Shown here: one piece after another, positions 52,301 through 60,942 of the stretch
Layout: the number at the start of each line of letters is the position of its first letter
Numbering within the stretch: position 1 is the stretch's first letter
From: Deltaproteobacteria bacterium
Lineage (GTDB): Bacteria > Myxococcota_A > Polyangia > DRWM01 > JAAZOP01
Assembly: GCA_016218815.1 (NCBI GenBank)
Contig: JACRCX010000099.1
Location: forward strand, 62,001-126,000
Length of the DNA stretch: 64,000 nt
Direction of reading: 5' to 3'
Translations under genes and position numbers: made by a program
Notes under the pieces: model-generated
Database searches by the model: none
Told to the model about the DNA's origin: nothing
The model's input: the letters and a program-made list of their open reading frames with translations, nothing else

Positions 52301-53169
52301 GCGACGCGGACTGCCGGCTGGATTCGCGCTGCGACGTCGAGACCGACCCGGTGCACGCGCGCTGCGTGCGGCGCACCTGTGCGCCGACCGAGGACCCCGA
52401 CTACCCCTGCGTGCAGAGCGGGTCGGCCGTGCGCAGCGGGCCGGTCGACGACTGGTTCCGGCTGCTCGAGCACGGCATCGTCAAGACGGGACTGGGCAAC
52501 TCCGACAGCCACTCGATCACGTCGCTGGAGACCGGCTGTGCGCGCAACTTCGTGTACGTCGGCTCGGACGACCCGGCCGCGGTGGACATCCGGGACGTCG
52601 TGCGGGCCATCAAGGCGGGCCGCGTGGTCGCGTCCTACGGGCCGTTCGTCGAGCTGTTCGTCAACGACCACCGGATCGGGGACACCGTCGCACTGGGAGC
52701 GGGAGGCGGGTCCGTCCATGTCGAGGCGCAGGTGCAGTGGGCGACGTGGTTCGACGTCGACCGGGTGGAGGTCTATCGCTCGGGCGAGCTGGTCCAGTCG
52801 TTGGAGTTGTCCGCTTCGCAGCGGTCGCAGGGCCGGGCGGAGGTGTCCTTCGACGACGCGGTCCCCGGGGGGCTGGACGCCTGGTACGTGGCGATCGCGA
52901 TGGGCGCGGGCCCGGACGCGCGGACGCTGGCGCCCGTGTACACGGCCAACCGCCACCCGTACCTGGGGTTCACCCAGGTCGTGGCGACGACGTTCGCCTC
53001 GATCGACGACCCGTTGATCCACGCGGTGCTGTCGATGCCGCTCCCCGTCCCGGAGGAGGTGGACATGCTGCCCTACGCGATCACGAACCCCGTGTTCGTC
53101 GACGCGGACGGGACGGCGGGCTTCCAGGGGCCGGCGGGCGAGGCGCCGGCGGTGCGTTGGGCGCCGTAG
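49327..53169 (+). CDS. PHP-domain (CehA/McbA-like) metallohydrolase lipoprotein
   Basis: 1280 residues. The first ~45 come from a dispersed repeat and precede a standard lipoprotein signal (AALALLLFLLASC). Early region (about 70-570) is unassigned, with a carboxypeptidase-regulatory-like stretch (LAGHVYDRQSTRPVSGAEV). PHP-type metal motifs: SGDFHTHGENSYDADMPYELRVRSAIAEGVDVVAATDHD (about 680) and GLGNSDSH (about 1056). Between the two halves sits a Cys-rich insert (about 940-1035, sixteen or so cysteines). PHP domains hydrolyse phosphoesters with a trinuclear metal site; CehA-like members act on esters. Immediately downstream of the porin, so likely one transcript and possibly a substrate pair. 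Confidence 0.82.
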   Translation: MGVDSHESWVMSRPARGRLHASFRRTPCGTHDCRLRTVDSRLSTPDSRPAALALLLFLLASCSAGETAESARAYRMDSRVQGVGGPAAIADAGDFVLDNGVVRIAILRDGNSPGPGMFGGSLVDADRVRSDGVHRAGKGMDAFAELMPMVNLMVPGYRDDPARRSHTTTLSVEVLANDGRFACPDGQCACAGSLAASVAASRTPDQCPVEGGQPGCSAILACGKGDRLVEALGMIEQLSVRMNISFETTYLLDPGADYVRIRTDVFVDNRWVDSATPYSLGGVGGFVDEGLGVLDVLTGDELLAPTEPHVWRPGFLAGDFLLMGKKVRIFAAGHGFDFPNTFQRLFDEGKDILGTPQAADAVVGVGDGVSYAYGSEDGPTIVPIYTGEFTGAFTNGMRCANEDAACIEREAQPLRYERILTIGRGDVASAMASMYRLRGEATGTLAGHVYDRQSTRPVSGAEVFVLHDPWTGDAAHFPETAESLMALLVEELGNPGVVTELGSDLADDGVPDGSFSGPVPPGSYFLVVRAAGRGLSAPVRVRVAAGGRAEASLVAGAPGRVDVEVFDETGSRSPAKLTFVGPIAPGDPCGPGAAVAHLTAQSTARPLPLGGGEIGDRIAEIDFTTDGGHSTELEPGRYDLWVSRGFEYSVYRQCVDVLAYDAARVTATVRRQVRTTGWVSGDFHTHGENSYDADMPYELRVRSAIAEGVDVVAATDHDVITDLGATVEEMGLRHRIVAATGEEVTPIETGHIIGFPLRYDARAPQGGAIDWTRRDLCVAQPDQPDCNHDGDAGYVLPLRPQEVFDRLRELGEYGPQDTLVIVPHPRDGFFGLFDQFGLNHFDASFDSPGLIRGQHPLLRPEYFSWDFDALELLNSKRFEMIRTPTVSEISDFVHDLGVLQAEGRPEGEIADLHRVYEGLVLSRTAEEAAALRYGATAQCLKDEHCGAGEMCDLQRQVCVPAGVRCTGHGDCAEGEACLFDTSPSRCTASCAGDADCRLDSRCDVETDPVHARCVRRTCAPTEDPDYPCVQSGSAVRSGPVDDWFRLLEHGIVKTGLGNSDSHSITSLETGCARNFVYVGSDDPAAVDIRDVVRAIKAGRVVASYGPFVELFVNDHRIGDTVALGAGGGSVHVEAQVQWATWFDVDRVEVYRSGELVQSLELSASQRSQGRAEVSFDDAVPGGLDAWYVAIAMGAGPDARTLAPVYTANRHPYLGFTQVVATTFASIDDPLIHAVLSMPLPVPEEVDMLPYAITNPVFVDADGTAGFQGPAGEAPAVRWAP
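49330..49472. repeat. Family D GAGTCGACAGTCATGAGTC inverted repeat in a gene's leader
   Basis: Left block 49330-49366 contains GAGTCGACAGTCATGAGTCA; right block 49413-49472 contains ACTCACGACTGTCGACTCAG repeated about three times in inverted orientation. The whole is translated upstream of the signal peptide of the PHP lipoprotein. Confidence 0.9.
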
Positions 53170-53178
53170 GGGGAGGTC

Positions 53179-53258
53179 GGGAGTCGTGAGTCGACAGTCA
53201 TGAGTCGAGAGTCGACCGTCATGAATCGTGAGTCATGAGGGGTGAGCGGCGAGTCGTG
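53179..53258. repeat. Family D repeat, single block
   Basis: GAGTCGTGAGTCGACAGTCA, then degenerate GAGTCGAGAGTCGACCGTCA and further GAGTCATGAG units. It fills the 94-base gap after the PHP lipoprotein and reaches the start of the next gene. Confidence 0.9.
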
Positions 53259-53263
53259 TGCGG

Positions 53264-54250
53264 ATGTTGAAGCGCGTGGCGGGGCTGTCGCGGTTGTTCG
53301 TGCCGCTGTTGGTGGCGGCGGGGGCGCTGGAGCTGGTGCTGGCGCGGGGGACGTCCTTCGTGCAGCACGAGCGGGTGCGGGCGCGGCTGCCGTTGTCGGG
53401 GGACGAGTGGTGGGAGGTGGGCGCCTACGCGACGACGTTCGCGGGCCTCCTGGCTGTCGTGACGATCGCGTCGCTCGGCCTGCGCCTGGTGGTCTCGCGG
53501 CTGTCGCCGGCGGGGCGGGGACTGGGGCTGGGCTTCTCCACCACGATCGCGGCGCTCGGGCTCACGGCGGTGTTCCTTCCGCCCGACGTGAAGGGCATCT
53601 TGACCATCCACCTGGCGGTGGTGCTGGGGGGGCTGGCGCTGGGCATCATGACGCTGGCGACGCCGGGTCGGTGGGAAGTGAAAGTCGTAGCGGTGCTCCC
53701 GCTGCTGTTGCCGCCCCTGGCGACGGCGGCGCTGGCGTTGCCGGGTCGGGAACAGGTCGTGCTGCGCACCGGGCTGGTGATCGCGTCGGGGCTGGTGGCC
53801 GCGGGGGTGGTGGCGGCGGCGGTGCGGCGGGTGCGCCGAGCGGCGCGGGCCTCGCAGCTCATTGTCGTGGCGTACTCGCTGGTCGTGGCGTGTCTGGCCG
53901 CGGGAGCGGCGCTGTTGCATCCGCGGCGGGTGGTGGAGTTCGTGCTGTTCTCGCACGGGCTGTTGCTGGGGTTCCACGGGGCGTTGGCGTTCGTGACGCT
54001 TGCGGTGCTGGGCATCGCCTTCGCGTCGGCCGCGTTCGTGCTGCCGCAGCGGGACGCGCAGCCGAACGACGGCGACGGCCGGCTGCTCGGCCTCGGGCTG
54101 CTCCTCTCGTTCCTCGCCGGCCCCACGCCGCTGTCCGCCACGCAGTCGCTGCTCCTGGCCGCGGGCAGCATGGCGCTGGTGGTGGGCGCCCGGGATCCGG
54201 CGCCGGCGGTGATGCCGTGGGAGATGGAGGACGACGATGGAAAGGGGTGA
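53264..54250 (+). CDS. Polytopic membrane protein
   Basis: 328 residues, roughly nine hydrophobic segments and no recognised domain. Soluble loops are short, with some Arg-rich stretches (AAVRRVRRAARAS). The C-terminus MPWEMEDDDGKG is cytoplasmic and acidic. The ATG at 53264 lies at the edge of the family D repeat; the preceding GTG adds two residues. It overlaps or abuts the next gene, so the two are likely partners. Function unknown. Confidence 0.65.
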   Translation: MLKRVAGLSRLFVPLLVAAGALELVLARGTSFVQHERVRARLPLSGDEWWEVGAYATTFAGLLAVVTIASLGLRLVVSRLSPAGRGLGLGFSTTIAALGLTAVFLPPDVKGILTIHLAVVLGGLALGIMTLATPGRWEVKVVAVLPLLLPPLATAALALPGREQVVLRTGLVIASGLVAAGVVAAAVRRVRRAARASQLIVVAYSLVVACLAAGAALLHPRRVVEFVLFSHGLLLGFHGALAFVTLAVLGIAFASAAFVLPQRDAQPNDGDGRLLGLGLLLSFLAGPTPLSATQSLLLAAGSMALVVGARDPAPAVMPWEMEDDDGKG

Positions 54251-54254
54251 CGCG

Positions 54255-55031
54255 ATGCAGAACGAACCGTACTTGCGACCGACCGTGACCCAGCGGCTGC
54301 GCGGGTTCCTGCGGCAGGCGGGCGAGCCGTTGCCTGCGTGGGCGACGCTGGACGACGTGATGGACGAGCTTTGGGCGGCGCTGCACGCGTGGCGCGACGA
54401 CCCCGCCTTCTGGCAGGGCTTCGGCGGGCTCGTGGCCGAGCTGCGCGCCGACGCCGCGCGCGATCCCCGGATAGGCCTGGCCGATCCGTCCGCCGAGCTG
54501 CTCGGCCGGGCGCGCGTCGAAGACCTCGTGACGGAGCTGCAGCGGGCCCTCTGCCGCCTGCCGTCCCGTCCCGAGCCCGGGGCGTTGCGTCGCGCGCTGC
54601 CGCGCCTGAGCGCACCGCTGGCCGCGTGCCTGCTGCTGCTCGGCGGCGGTCTGGCCTGCAAGCGGTCGGCTACCGGCAACGGCGCCACGACCGACGTCGC
54701 GCCGCCCCCGCCCGCCTTGAGCGCCTACGTCGAGCAATCGGCGCTGACCGAGGACCAGAAGGCCGCGCTGCGGGCGTGCGTCCCCGGCCTGGCGCCGCAG
54801 CGGCACACCGATCTGACGGCTTTGTTCCGCGACGCCACGCCGGAGCAGATCGCCAGGACGCTGGAGGCCATGCTCGAGCCCGGCGAAGAATGCGGACTGC
54901 CCGCTCCCGAGGCCGATGCGGGGACGGCGCCGGTCGACGCTGCCACTCCGCCTCCACCGCCCCCGCCTCCCCCTCCTCATTGGGACGGTCCCCCGCCCGC
55001 CCCGGCCTACAAGGGTGTCTCGTTCCGCTGA
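54255..55031 (+). CDS. Single-pass membrane protein with Pro-rich tail
   Basis: 258 residues. A cytoplasmic helical N-terminus (about 1-120) is followed by one membrane segment with a lipobox-like end (LAACLLLLGGGLAC, about 126-141) and a ~115-residue exported part. The end is a run of ten prolines and then HWDGPPPAPAYKGVSFR. The layout (cytoplasmic domain, single helix, exported domain) resembles the radical SAM fusion at 3029 but with no sequence match noted. GGGGTGACGCG precedes the ATG at 54255; an ATG at 54237 is possible. Not recognised. Confidence 0.55.
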   Translation: MQNEPYLRPTVTQRLRGFLRQAGEPLPAWATLDDVMDELWAALHAWRDDPAFWQGFGGLVAELRADAARDPRIGLADPSAELLGRARVEDLVTELQRALCRLPSRPEPGALRRALPRLSAPLAACLLLLGGGLACKRSATGNGATTDVAPPPPALSAYVEQSALTEDQKAALRACVPGLAPQRHTDLTALFRDATPEQIARTLEAMLEPGEECGLPAPEADAGTAPVDAATPPPPPPPPPPHWDGPPPAPAYKGVSFR

Positions 55032-55069
55032 GCCCGGCCTCCGCGACGGCGACCGGACGGCCTCGCCGG

Positions 55070-57247
55070 TCAGTCGCGGGAAGAAACCGGAAGCGGCACC
55101 GCCGCGCCGGGAGCATCGAGCGCCGCGAGACCGGGGAGGATCCGGCCCCAGCACAGCACGCGGCCGTCGTCGCCGAGCGCGCAGGCGTGGTCCTCGCGCG
55201 CGACGAGCTGCTTGACGCCGGAGAGACCGGCGACGGGCGTCGCCGCCGGAGCATCGTCGGTCGTGCCGTTGCCGAGCACTCCGTACTCGCCGCGGCCCCA
55301 GCAGCTCACGCTGCCGCCGCGGAGCAGGGCGCACGCGAAGCCGTTGCCCACCGCGACGTCGACGGCCTCCGCGACACCCTCGACCGGGACGACCCGGGCG
55401 CACGGCTCGGCGGCGGCGGCACAGGAGTCGCCGGGGCCCGCCGGCGGCGGGGTGCACGAAACCGCCCCGGTCTCGTGTACGACGCAGACCTGCGTGGCGC
55501 TCGCGCCGACCGCGACCGCGTCGTCGACGCCGGCCAGCTCGTCCGCTCGAACGGCCCACGAGCGGCCGGCCTGCGGCCACAGGCAGGCCACGGTGCGGTT
55601 CTCGCGCAGGATGCAGCGCAGCCACGCCCCGCCCGCCAGGCGCGCGGCGTCGTCCACTCCCTCCACGGTCCATACCGGCGTCCCCTCGTCGTAGCGCGCG
55701 ACGCACCCCACGACGCCCCCGGGCAGCAGGACGCAGTCGCCGACGACCTCCACCGCCCCCGCGATGCCCGCCAGCCCGTCGACCGGGCGCGGCGACGCCC
55801 AGCGTTCGGGCTGGCAGTTGTCGTCGCTCTCCCAGATGCAATCGAGCCAGGTGGCGTTGCCCCAGCAGCGCGTGACGCCGCGGCGGTCGACGGCGCAGGT
55901 GTACTGGCCGCCCGAGTGGACGGCCACGGCGTCGGCGATCCCCGGCACGTCGGCCGGCGCCGAGACTTCCTCATCGCCCCAGGCGATCCGCCAGCAGGCC
56001 ACGCGGCCGGAGCGCCGCAAGGCGCACGCGTCCCACTCGCCCGCGACAATCTGCGTCGCGTCGTCTACGCCGGGCACGGGGGTCGAGCCGGCGACGGAAT
56101 CCGCCGAGCCGCCCAGGCCGAGCTGGCCGTCGCGATTCTGGCCGAAGCAGCGCACCTGGCCCGCCTCGTCGACGCCGCAGGCGTGCACGCCGCCGACCGC
56201 CAGCCCGCGCACCGGCGACGGGAACTCGACGCGAGTCCGCTCGACGCTCAGCGCCGTCCCGTCCTCGGTCAGGCTCCTGCACCAGACCTCGCCATCGACG
56301 GTACGCAGGCATCGGAGCTGGACGTCCGCGACGCGGGCGAAGAGGTCGGCCTGCTCCGTGACCGGCCTCGGTCCCATCGGCGGGGAGGCCTGGTCCAGCA
56401 CGTCGCGGGTCTCGTCGAAGCCCCAGACCCAGACGGAGCCGTCCGCGCGTCTCGCCCACGTGGTCGTGCCGCTCGACCACAGCGCGACGGCGTCGTCGAT
56501 GCCCGCGACGGCGACCGCCGAGGCGCTCGCGTTCGTCGTACGGTCGCCGAGCTGCCCGTAGTCGTTCGCTCCCCAGCACCGCACCTCGCCGCCTGCACGA
56601 CGGATGCACGCCGTTCGTCCCCCGCCGACCAGCTCGACCGCGTCCGCGGCGCCATCGTCTCTCGTCGCTTCCCCGGCGCCGGGATCCTCCCGGCGCGCGC
56701 GGCAAAGAACGTCTCCGGCCGGTGTCAGCCCGCAGATGTCGTCGTACAGCAGGATCAGCCGCACGACGCCGGCGAGACCCGCCACCGGAACGGGCTCGAG
56801 ACTGCCGGGCGATGCGGTGCCGATCGTGCCCCAGCAAAGGACGTCGCCGCCGGCACGGCGGGCGCAGGCGCCGGTGGCATCGACGGCGAGCAGCACGGCG
56901 TCGTCGAGGCCGCGGACGGCGACGGGCGAGTAGCGGTCGATGTCGGTGCCGTCGCCCAGGTTGCCGAACGTGTTGCTGCCCCAGCAGAGCACCCGGCCGT
57001 CGGGGTGGAGGTAGCAGGTGTGCATCGCGCCCGCGCCGAGCTGCGGGCCTTCGGGGAGGGCCGCGAGCACGGGCCCGGCCACGTCCGGCTCCGCCGGCGG
57101 TGCCGGCGCTACGTCCGCGTCCGGTAGCGAGCTTGCGGCGGCGGGTCCGCCCGGGAGCGTCGCCGTGCGGGGTGTAGTGCACGCGGCGCCCCCGGCGACG
57201 AACGCGGCGATCCAGAACGCCGCGCGACTCATCGATGCGCGCCCCAT
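55070..57247 (-). CDS. RCC1-repeat lipoprotein
   Basis: 725 residues. Signal peptide with lipobox GGAAC (Cys23), a Pro/Ala-rich spacer to about 65, then roughly ten RCC1-type beta-propeller blades, each with a CWG or CxG element (VLCWGSNTFGNLGDGTDI, VRCWGANDYGQLGDRTTN, SCWGRGEYGVLGNGTTDD). The blades have unusually many cysteines, one near each blade, which might give disulfide-locked or metal-binding propellers. Probably two stacked propellers given the length. Start ATG at 57247 (a second ATG at 57232). Its stop is close to the converging gene at 55031. Confidence 0.85.
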   Translation of the reverse strand: MGRASMSRAAFWIAAFVAGGAACTTPRTATLPGGPAAASSLPDADVAPAPPAEPDVAGPVLAALPEGPQLGAGAMHTCYLHPDGRVLCWGSNTFGNLGDGTDIDRYSPVAVRGLDDAVLLAVDATGACARRAGGDVLCWGTIGTASPGSLEPVPVAGLAGVVRLILLYDDICGLTPAGDVLCRARREDPGAGEATRDDGAADAVELVGGGRTACIRRAGGEVRCWGANDYGQLGDRTTNASASAVAVAGIDDAVALWSSGTTTWARRADGSVWVWGFDETRDVLDQASPPMGPRPVTEQADLFARVADVQLRCLRTVDGEVWCRSLTEDGTALSVERTRVEFPSPVRGLAVGGVHACGVDEAGQVRCFGQNRDGQLGLGGSADSVAGSTPVPGVDDATQIVAGEWDACALRRSGRVACWRIAWGDEEVSAPADVPGIADAVAVHSGGQYTCAVDRRGVTRCWGNATWLDCIWESDDNCQPERWASPRPVDGLAGIAGAVEVVGDCVLLPGGVVGCVARYDEGTPVWTVEGVDDAARLAGGAWLRCILRENRTVACLWPQAGRSWAVRADELAGVDDAVAVGASATQVCVVHETGAVSCTPPPAGPGDSCAAAAEPCARVVPVEGVAEAVDVAVGNGFACALLRGGSVSCWGRGEYGVLGNGTTDDAPAATPVAGLSGVKQLVAREDHACALGDDGRVLCWGRILPGLAALDAPGAAVPLPVSSRD

Positions 57248-57250
57248 GCG

Positions 57251-58027
57251 CTACAGCCGTTCCACCGCCAGCTCGCCGTCCGGACCGACGGTCACGGCGA
57301 AACGGTACTCCTCGCGGTGTTCGCCGCTGGTGAAATAGGAGTGCGCGCCGTCGAAGATCGCGCGGTAGGTCCCGTCCGCGTCCGTCTCCGCCGTGAGGCA
57401 AAGCTCGGCCCCGATGTGCCAGAACGTCTGCAGGACGCCGGCGCGAAGCAGGAACTCGACGAGCGTACGCGGCGGCAGCACGTTCTGCCCGCGGCCCTTG
57501 AACGTGCCCAGCACCTGCCGCTCGCCCGCCGACAGCCGCGGCACGTCGACGGCGACCAGATCCGAGAACCAGCGCGCGTCGACGAAGACCTGTCCGGAAG
57601 CCGAGGCCCACCAGAGGAGCGGCTCGTCGCCGATGCGGATCGTGTTCGCGGTCTCCAGCGCCTGGCGCTGCGCCGGATCGACGGCGAGCGCCGGGAATGC
57701 GCCCACCCAGTCGGGCAGGTCGCCGGACAACCGGCCGCGCACCTCCTGGAGGTACGAGGAGCCCTGGTCGAGCGAGAGCTGCAGGAGGCAGGAGGCATCG
57801 CCGCCCGCGTCGACCACCTCGGGCGTCGCGGGCGGGGGAGGAGCGTCGGGACCCGCCGCGTCCGGCGCCGGGGCCGCGTCGGCGGCGGGGGCGGTCGGCG
57901 CGGGTGCCGGGGCCTCGGTCGCGTCCGCGGCCGACGGCGGGACGGCATCGGGCGGGCGGGTCTCGACCGCCTTGCGACACGAGAGACAGGCGAGGGCGAG
58001 GAACAGGGCGACGGAAGCACGTTGCAT
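57251..58027 (-). CDS. Lipoprotein of unknown function
   Basis: 258 residues. Signal peptide with lipobox ACLSC (Cys17), then an Ala/Pro/Asp-rich spacer (about 20-85). Residues 90-258 form a mixed domain (LDQGSSYLQEVRGRLSGDLPDWVGAFPALAVD, EPLLWWASASGQVFVDARWF). No family is recognised. Directly upstream of the RCC1 lipoprotein with a 3-base gap, so co-transcribed. GAAGGAGAACCG precedes the ATG. Confidence 0.65.
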   Translation of the reverse strand: MQRASVALFLALACLSCRKAVETRPPDAVPPSAADATEAPAPAPTAPAADAAPAPDAAGPDAPPPPATPEVVDAGGDASCLLQLSLDQGSSYLQEVRGRLSGDLPDWVGAFPALAVDPAQRQALETANTIRIGDEPLLWWASASGQVFVDARWFSDLVAVDVPRLSAGERQVLGTFKGRGQNVLPPRTLVEFLLRAGVLQTFWHIGAELCLTAETDADGTYRAIFDGAHSYFTSGEHREEYRFAVTVGPDGELAVERL

Positions 58028-58172
58028 CGGTTCTCCTTCTTCCGCCCGGCCTGCGGCGGGCGACCCGAGCCTACCATCAGGGCGCGGGGGCGGCGAGGCC
58101 GCGGCGCTTGCCGCGAGGCCGCTCCGGAAGTATCGCGCTTGGACTTCCTTTTGCAGGGGATGTCGCGGCGGG

Positions 58173-59036
58173 CTACGCTCGCAATTCCTCCGCCGCACCG
58201 ACCAGCACGGCCCGGCGGAGCAGGCGATCCAGCTCGGCGGGATCGCGGCAGGCACGCACCTTGGCGGCCAGGGGCTCCGGTACCGTGATGCCTCGAGCCG
58301 CAAGGACGGCCAGGATCGCCTCGGCCTTGCCCTTGGCTTCTCCCTCGGCACGGCCCTGGTCGACCAGCCTCCGGAACAGCTCGCTCTGGTACTCGTGGGT
58401 CGCGCTCATCCAGTCCTCCAAGGCCCGCCGGGCCGCCGCCGGCAGCCGGCTGAGCATCAGGTCGATGCAAGTATAGCGCTCGGGCAGTCGCTGCGACAGG
58501 ACGGCCTCCGCTGCGACCTTGCAGATCGTGAATCCCGCGGGTTCCGGCGCGTGCGCCAGGGCGCTGAGCACGGCCAATTCCGGCGCCTCGCGCGCGATGT
58601 GCGCGTCGGTGATCGACGGAATGTCCTCCGGCCCGACGACGACCGGCCGAAGCCGCATTCCTCCCATCTCGATCGCTTGCGCGCACCAGGCCGCAACTCC
58701 GGCGTCGACCGCCACCACCAGGAGCCAGACCGGGCAGCGCAGCCGGCCCCACAACGTCGCGACGTACTGGGGCCAGGACCGGTGCTTGTCGTCATCCGCG
58801 GCGAGTTGAACCTCGACTACGATCGCCAGCTCGGTACACGGCCAGCCGAGCTCCACGACCAGGTCGGCGTGGTACTCAGGCGGCCGGAGTTGGGCGAAGC
58901 TCTGGGAGCCCGTGCGGGCCGCGGCCACCGTGCCGGGCTCGAGCCCGAGGCCCGTGGCGCGGCAGAGCAGCTCGGCGGCCAGCGCTGGTTTGGTCCGCAA
59001 CAGTTCCAGAAGCTGTTCGTGCAGAGGAGAAGGCAT
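58173..59036 (-). CDS. PD-(D/E)XK nuclease-family protein (Rpn/Uma2-like)
   Basis: 287 residues. The core YHADLVVEL...ELAIVVEVQLAADDDKHRSWPQYVATLWGRL looks like the catalytic site (D, then E-x-Q) of an RPN/Uma2-type nuclease. The C-terminal region (DQGRAEGEAKGKAEAILAVLAARGITVPEPLAAKVRACRDP) resembles the DUF4351-like helical tail seen in such proteins. Often found as many copies in myxobacterial and cyanobacterial genomes. Nothing nearby shows a target or transposase. Activity uncertain. Confidence 0.7.
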   Translation of the reverse strand: MPSPLHEQLLELLRTKPALAAELLCRATGLGLEPGTVAAARTGSQSFAQLRPPEYHADLVVELGWPCTELAIVVEVQLAADDDKHRSWPQYVATLWGRLRCPVWLLVVAVDAGVAAWCAQAIEMGGMRLRPVVVGPEDIPSITDAHIAREAPELAVLSALAHAPEPAGFTICKVAAEAVLSQRLPERYTCIDLMLSRLPAAARRALEDWMSATHEYQSELFRRLVDQGRAEGEAKGKAEAILAVLAARGITVPEPLAAKVRACRDPAELDRLLRRAVLVGAAEELRA

Positions 59037-59436
59037 GGCGCCGAGGAGGAGAGCATGCCCCGTGCCGGCCCCGGTCTCGCGGAATCACGTCGGATTGCCG
59101 CTCGTCCGCCGGCGGGCCGCCGGCGGCAGGTGGCGGCCGCCACGCCGGGAACCCGCCGTCGTCGGCGCCGTCCGCGTCCGGGCCGGAGCCATCGGCGCCG
59201 CAGGCGAGGGCGGCGTGGGAGGGGAGGCGGGGGAACCAGGGTCGTATCGGGCCTCCTCAAGCGGCGCGAGTGCCGGAGCTACTCGCCTTTCGTCTTGGTC
59301 GCGGCTATCCGGGGGCGCGAGCGCGATGATACCCGTGGGGTGGGTTCGCGGCGAGCGACCGTCGTCCCCTTCGCGTGGGGCAAGATTGCATCTCGGCTTG
59401 CCAACAGCCGCGCTCTCGCGCACGATCCCGATCAGG
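59037..59436. other. 400 bases without a supportable gene
   Basis: GC-rich, no ribosome-binding site with a start in a good frame, no repeat family, no clear promoter. The frame of the downstream lipoprotein runs open through it, but its signal peptide begins at 59437. Confidence 0.5.
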
Positions 59437-60876
59437 ATGGGTGGCGAACACCGAGATTCCCTGCCGCACGGCCCGGCGCTCTCGCCGAGCCGCCCGACGC
59501 TCGCACGCCTGACCGCGCTGGCGGCCCTGCTCGCGCTGTGCGCGACGGCATGTCCGGACGACCATGAAGCGGGCGGCGACGCGGACGCAGAGGCGGATGG
59601 GGACGCCGGAGCCGATGCGGATGCCAGCGGGGACGCGGACGGAGGCGGGGAAGTCACTTTCACGCTTGATCCCATCGTCCAGCTCAGCCATTCGCCGACC
59701 GACTCTCAGACCTTCCTCAACACCGCCAAGTGTGTCGCCGTCGACGGGGCCGGCTCGGTCCACGTCGTCTGGCTCGAGGTGCTCGGGGAGGGCTCGGGCA
59801 GCGGGCACGCGGCCCAGGGGCAGCTCGTCACCACGCGTTCGACCGACGGCGGCTCGACCTTCGCTCCGCCCGTGCCGCTCACGGCCGCCGTCGCCGAGGT
59901 CGGTGTGCCCAAGATCGCGACGGCGGGGACCTCGCTCTTCGTGACGTGGCACCAGTCCGACGGCTGGCGGGTGCAAGTCATGCTGAGCCGCTCGGACGAC
60001 GGCGGCGACACCTGGACGCCGCCCGTGTCGCTGGGCCAGGGCACGTTCCCGTCCATCGATGCCTGCTCGAGCGGACCGGGCGAGGCGTCCGTGCACGTCG
60101 CCTGGTCGGACAGCCAGAACGTCGAGAACCACTGCGAGGTCTACCTGGCGAATTCGGTCGACGGCGGCCGCACGTTCGCGGCCCCGGTCATGGTCTCGAC
60201 GCCGGACGGCCTCTCGTCCTGGACCGCGAGCGTCGCCTCGTGGGGCGCGACGACGCACGTGGCGTGGACCGACGAGCGCTTCAATGTCGATGCCGAGGGC
60301 CGGCCCTACGACTGCATCGTCGTCGGCGGCGGCGTGACGTGCCACGAGGAAGTGTTCTACCGGCGCTCCACGGACGGCGGCGCGACCTTCACCGGGCCCG
60401 AGGTCCGGCTCACGAGCGATCCGCCGGGCGCGCCGCAGTGGTCGTGGGCGCCGAGCATCGTGGCGTGGCACGACGACGTGCACATTGCGTACTTCGACCA
60501 CCGCAGCGGCTCGTTCCAGCTCTACTACCGCCGGTCGCGCGACGCGGGCGCGACGTGGGAGACCGAAGAGGACCTGACCTCGGGGCTGGCGCCGCAGCCC
60601 TACCACTGGTGGCGTCCCTCGCTGGCGGCCGTGGCCGACCAGCTCCAGCTCACGTTCTGGGAAGTGGACCTCGACGGCGGGTCGTCGATCTGGACGATGT
60701 CTTCTCTGGACACGGGCGCGACGTGGTCGTCCCCGCTGCTGCTCTCGGAGGGGCCGACCGCGCTGCAACCCGCGGTGGCGCTGTCGCCCACCGGGACGGC
60801 CCATTTCGTCTGGTACGACGACCTGGGCGGCAACGACGAGATGTTCTACCGCCGGCTCGCGGCCGGGCGTCCCTGA
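59437..60876 (+). CDS. Sialidase-like (BNR repeat) lipoprotein
   Basis: 479 residues. Signal peptide with lipobox CATAC (Cys39), a short acidic spacer (about 45-70), then a six-bladed propeller with Asp-box/BNR elements such as STDGGSTF, SDDGGDTW, SVDGGRTF, STDGGATF and SRDAGATW. Typical of exo-sialidase-fold proteins; the catalytic Tyr/Glu arrangement cannot be judged, so a binding role is equally possible. The start at 59437 has weak GATCAGG. Confidence 0.78.
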   Translation: MGGEHRDSLPHGPALSPSRPTLARLTALAALLALCATACPDDHEAGGDADAEADGDAGADADASGDADGGGEVTFTLDPIVQLSHSPTDSQTFLNTAKCVAVDGAGSVHVVWLEVLGEGSGSGHAAQGQLVTTRSTDGGSTFAPPVPLTAAVAEVGVPKIATAGTSLFVTWHQSDGWRVQVMLSRSDDGGDTWTPPVSLGQGTFPSIDACSSGPGEASVHVAWSDSQNVENHCEVYLANSVDGGRTFAAPVMVSTPDGLSSWTASVASWGATTHVAWTDERFNVDAEGRPYDCIVVGGGVTCHEEVFYRRSTDGGATFTGPEVRLTSDPPGAPQWSWAPSIVAWHDDVHIAYFDHRSGSFQLYYRRSRDAGATWETEEDLTSGLAPQPYHWWRPSLAAVADQLQLTFWEVDLDGGSSIWTMSSLDTGATWSSPLLLSEGPTALQPAVALSPTGTAHFVWYDDLGGNDEMFYRRLAAGRP

Positions 60877-60942
60877 AGGCGCCCGCGCCTGGAGTCGCGT
60901 GGCGCGATCGGGTAAGGTCGGCGCCGAGGCGGGAGGACGACG

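Noticed and set aside
59085..59675. Minus-strand Ser/Ala/Arg-rich frame before the sialidase-like gene
   Set aside because: Overlaps the signal peptide of a well-supported gene and has no ribosome-binding site or domain.
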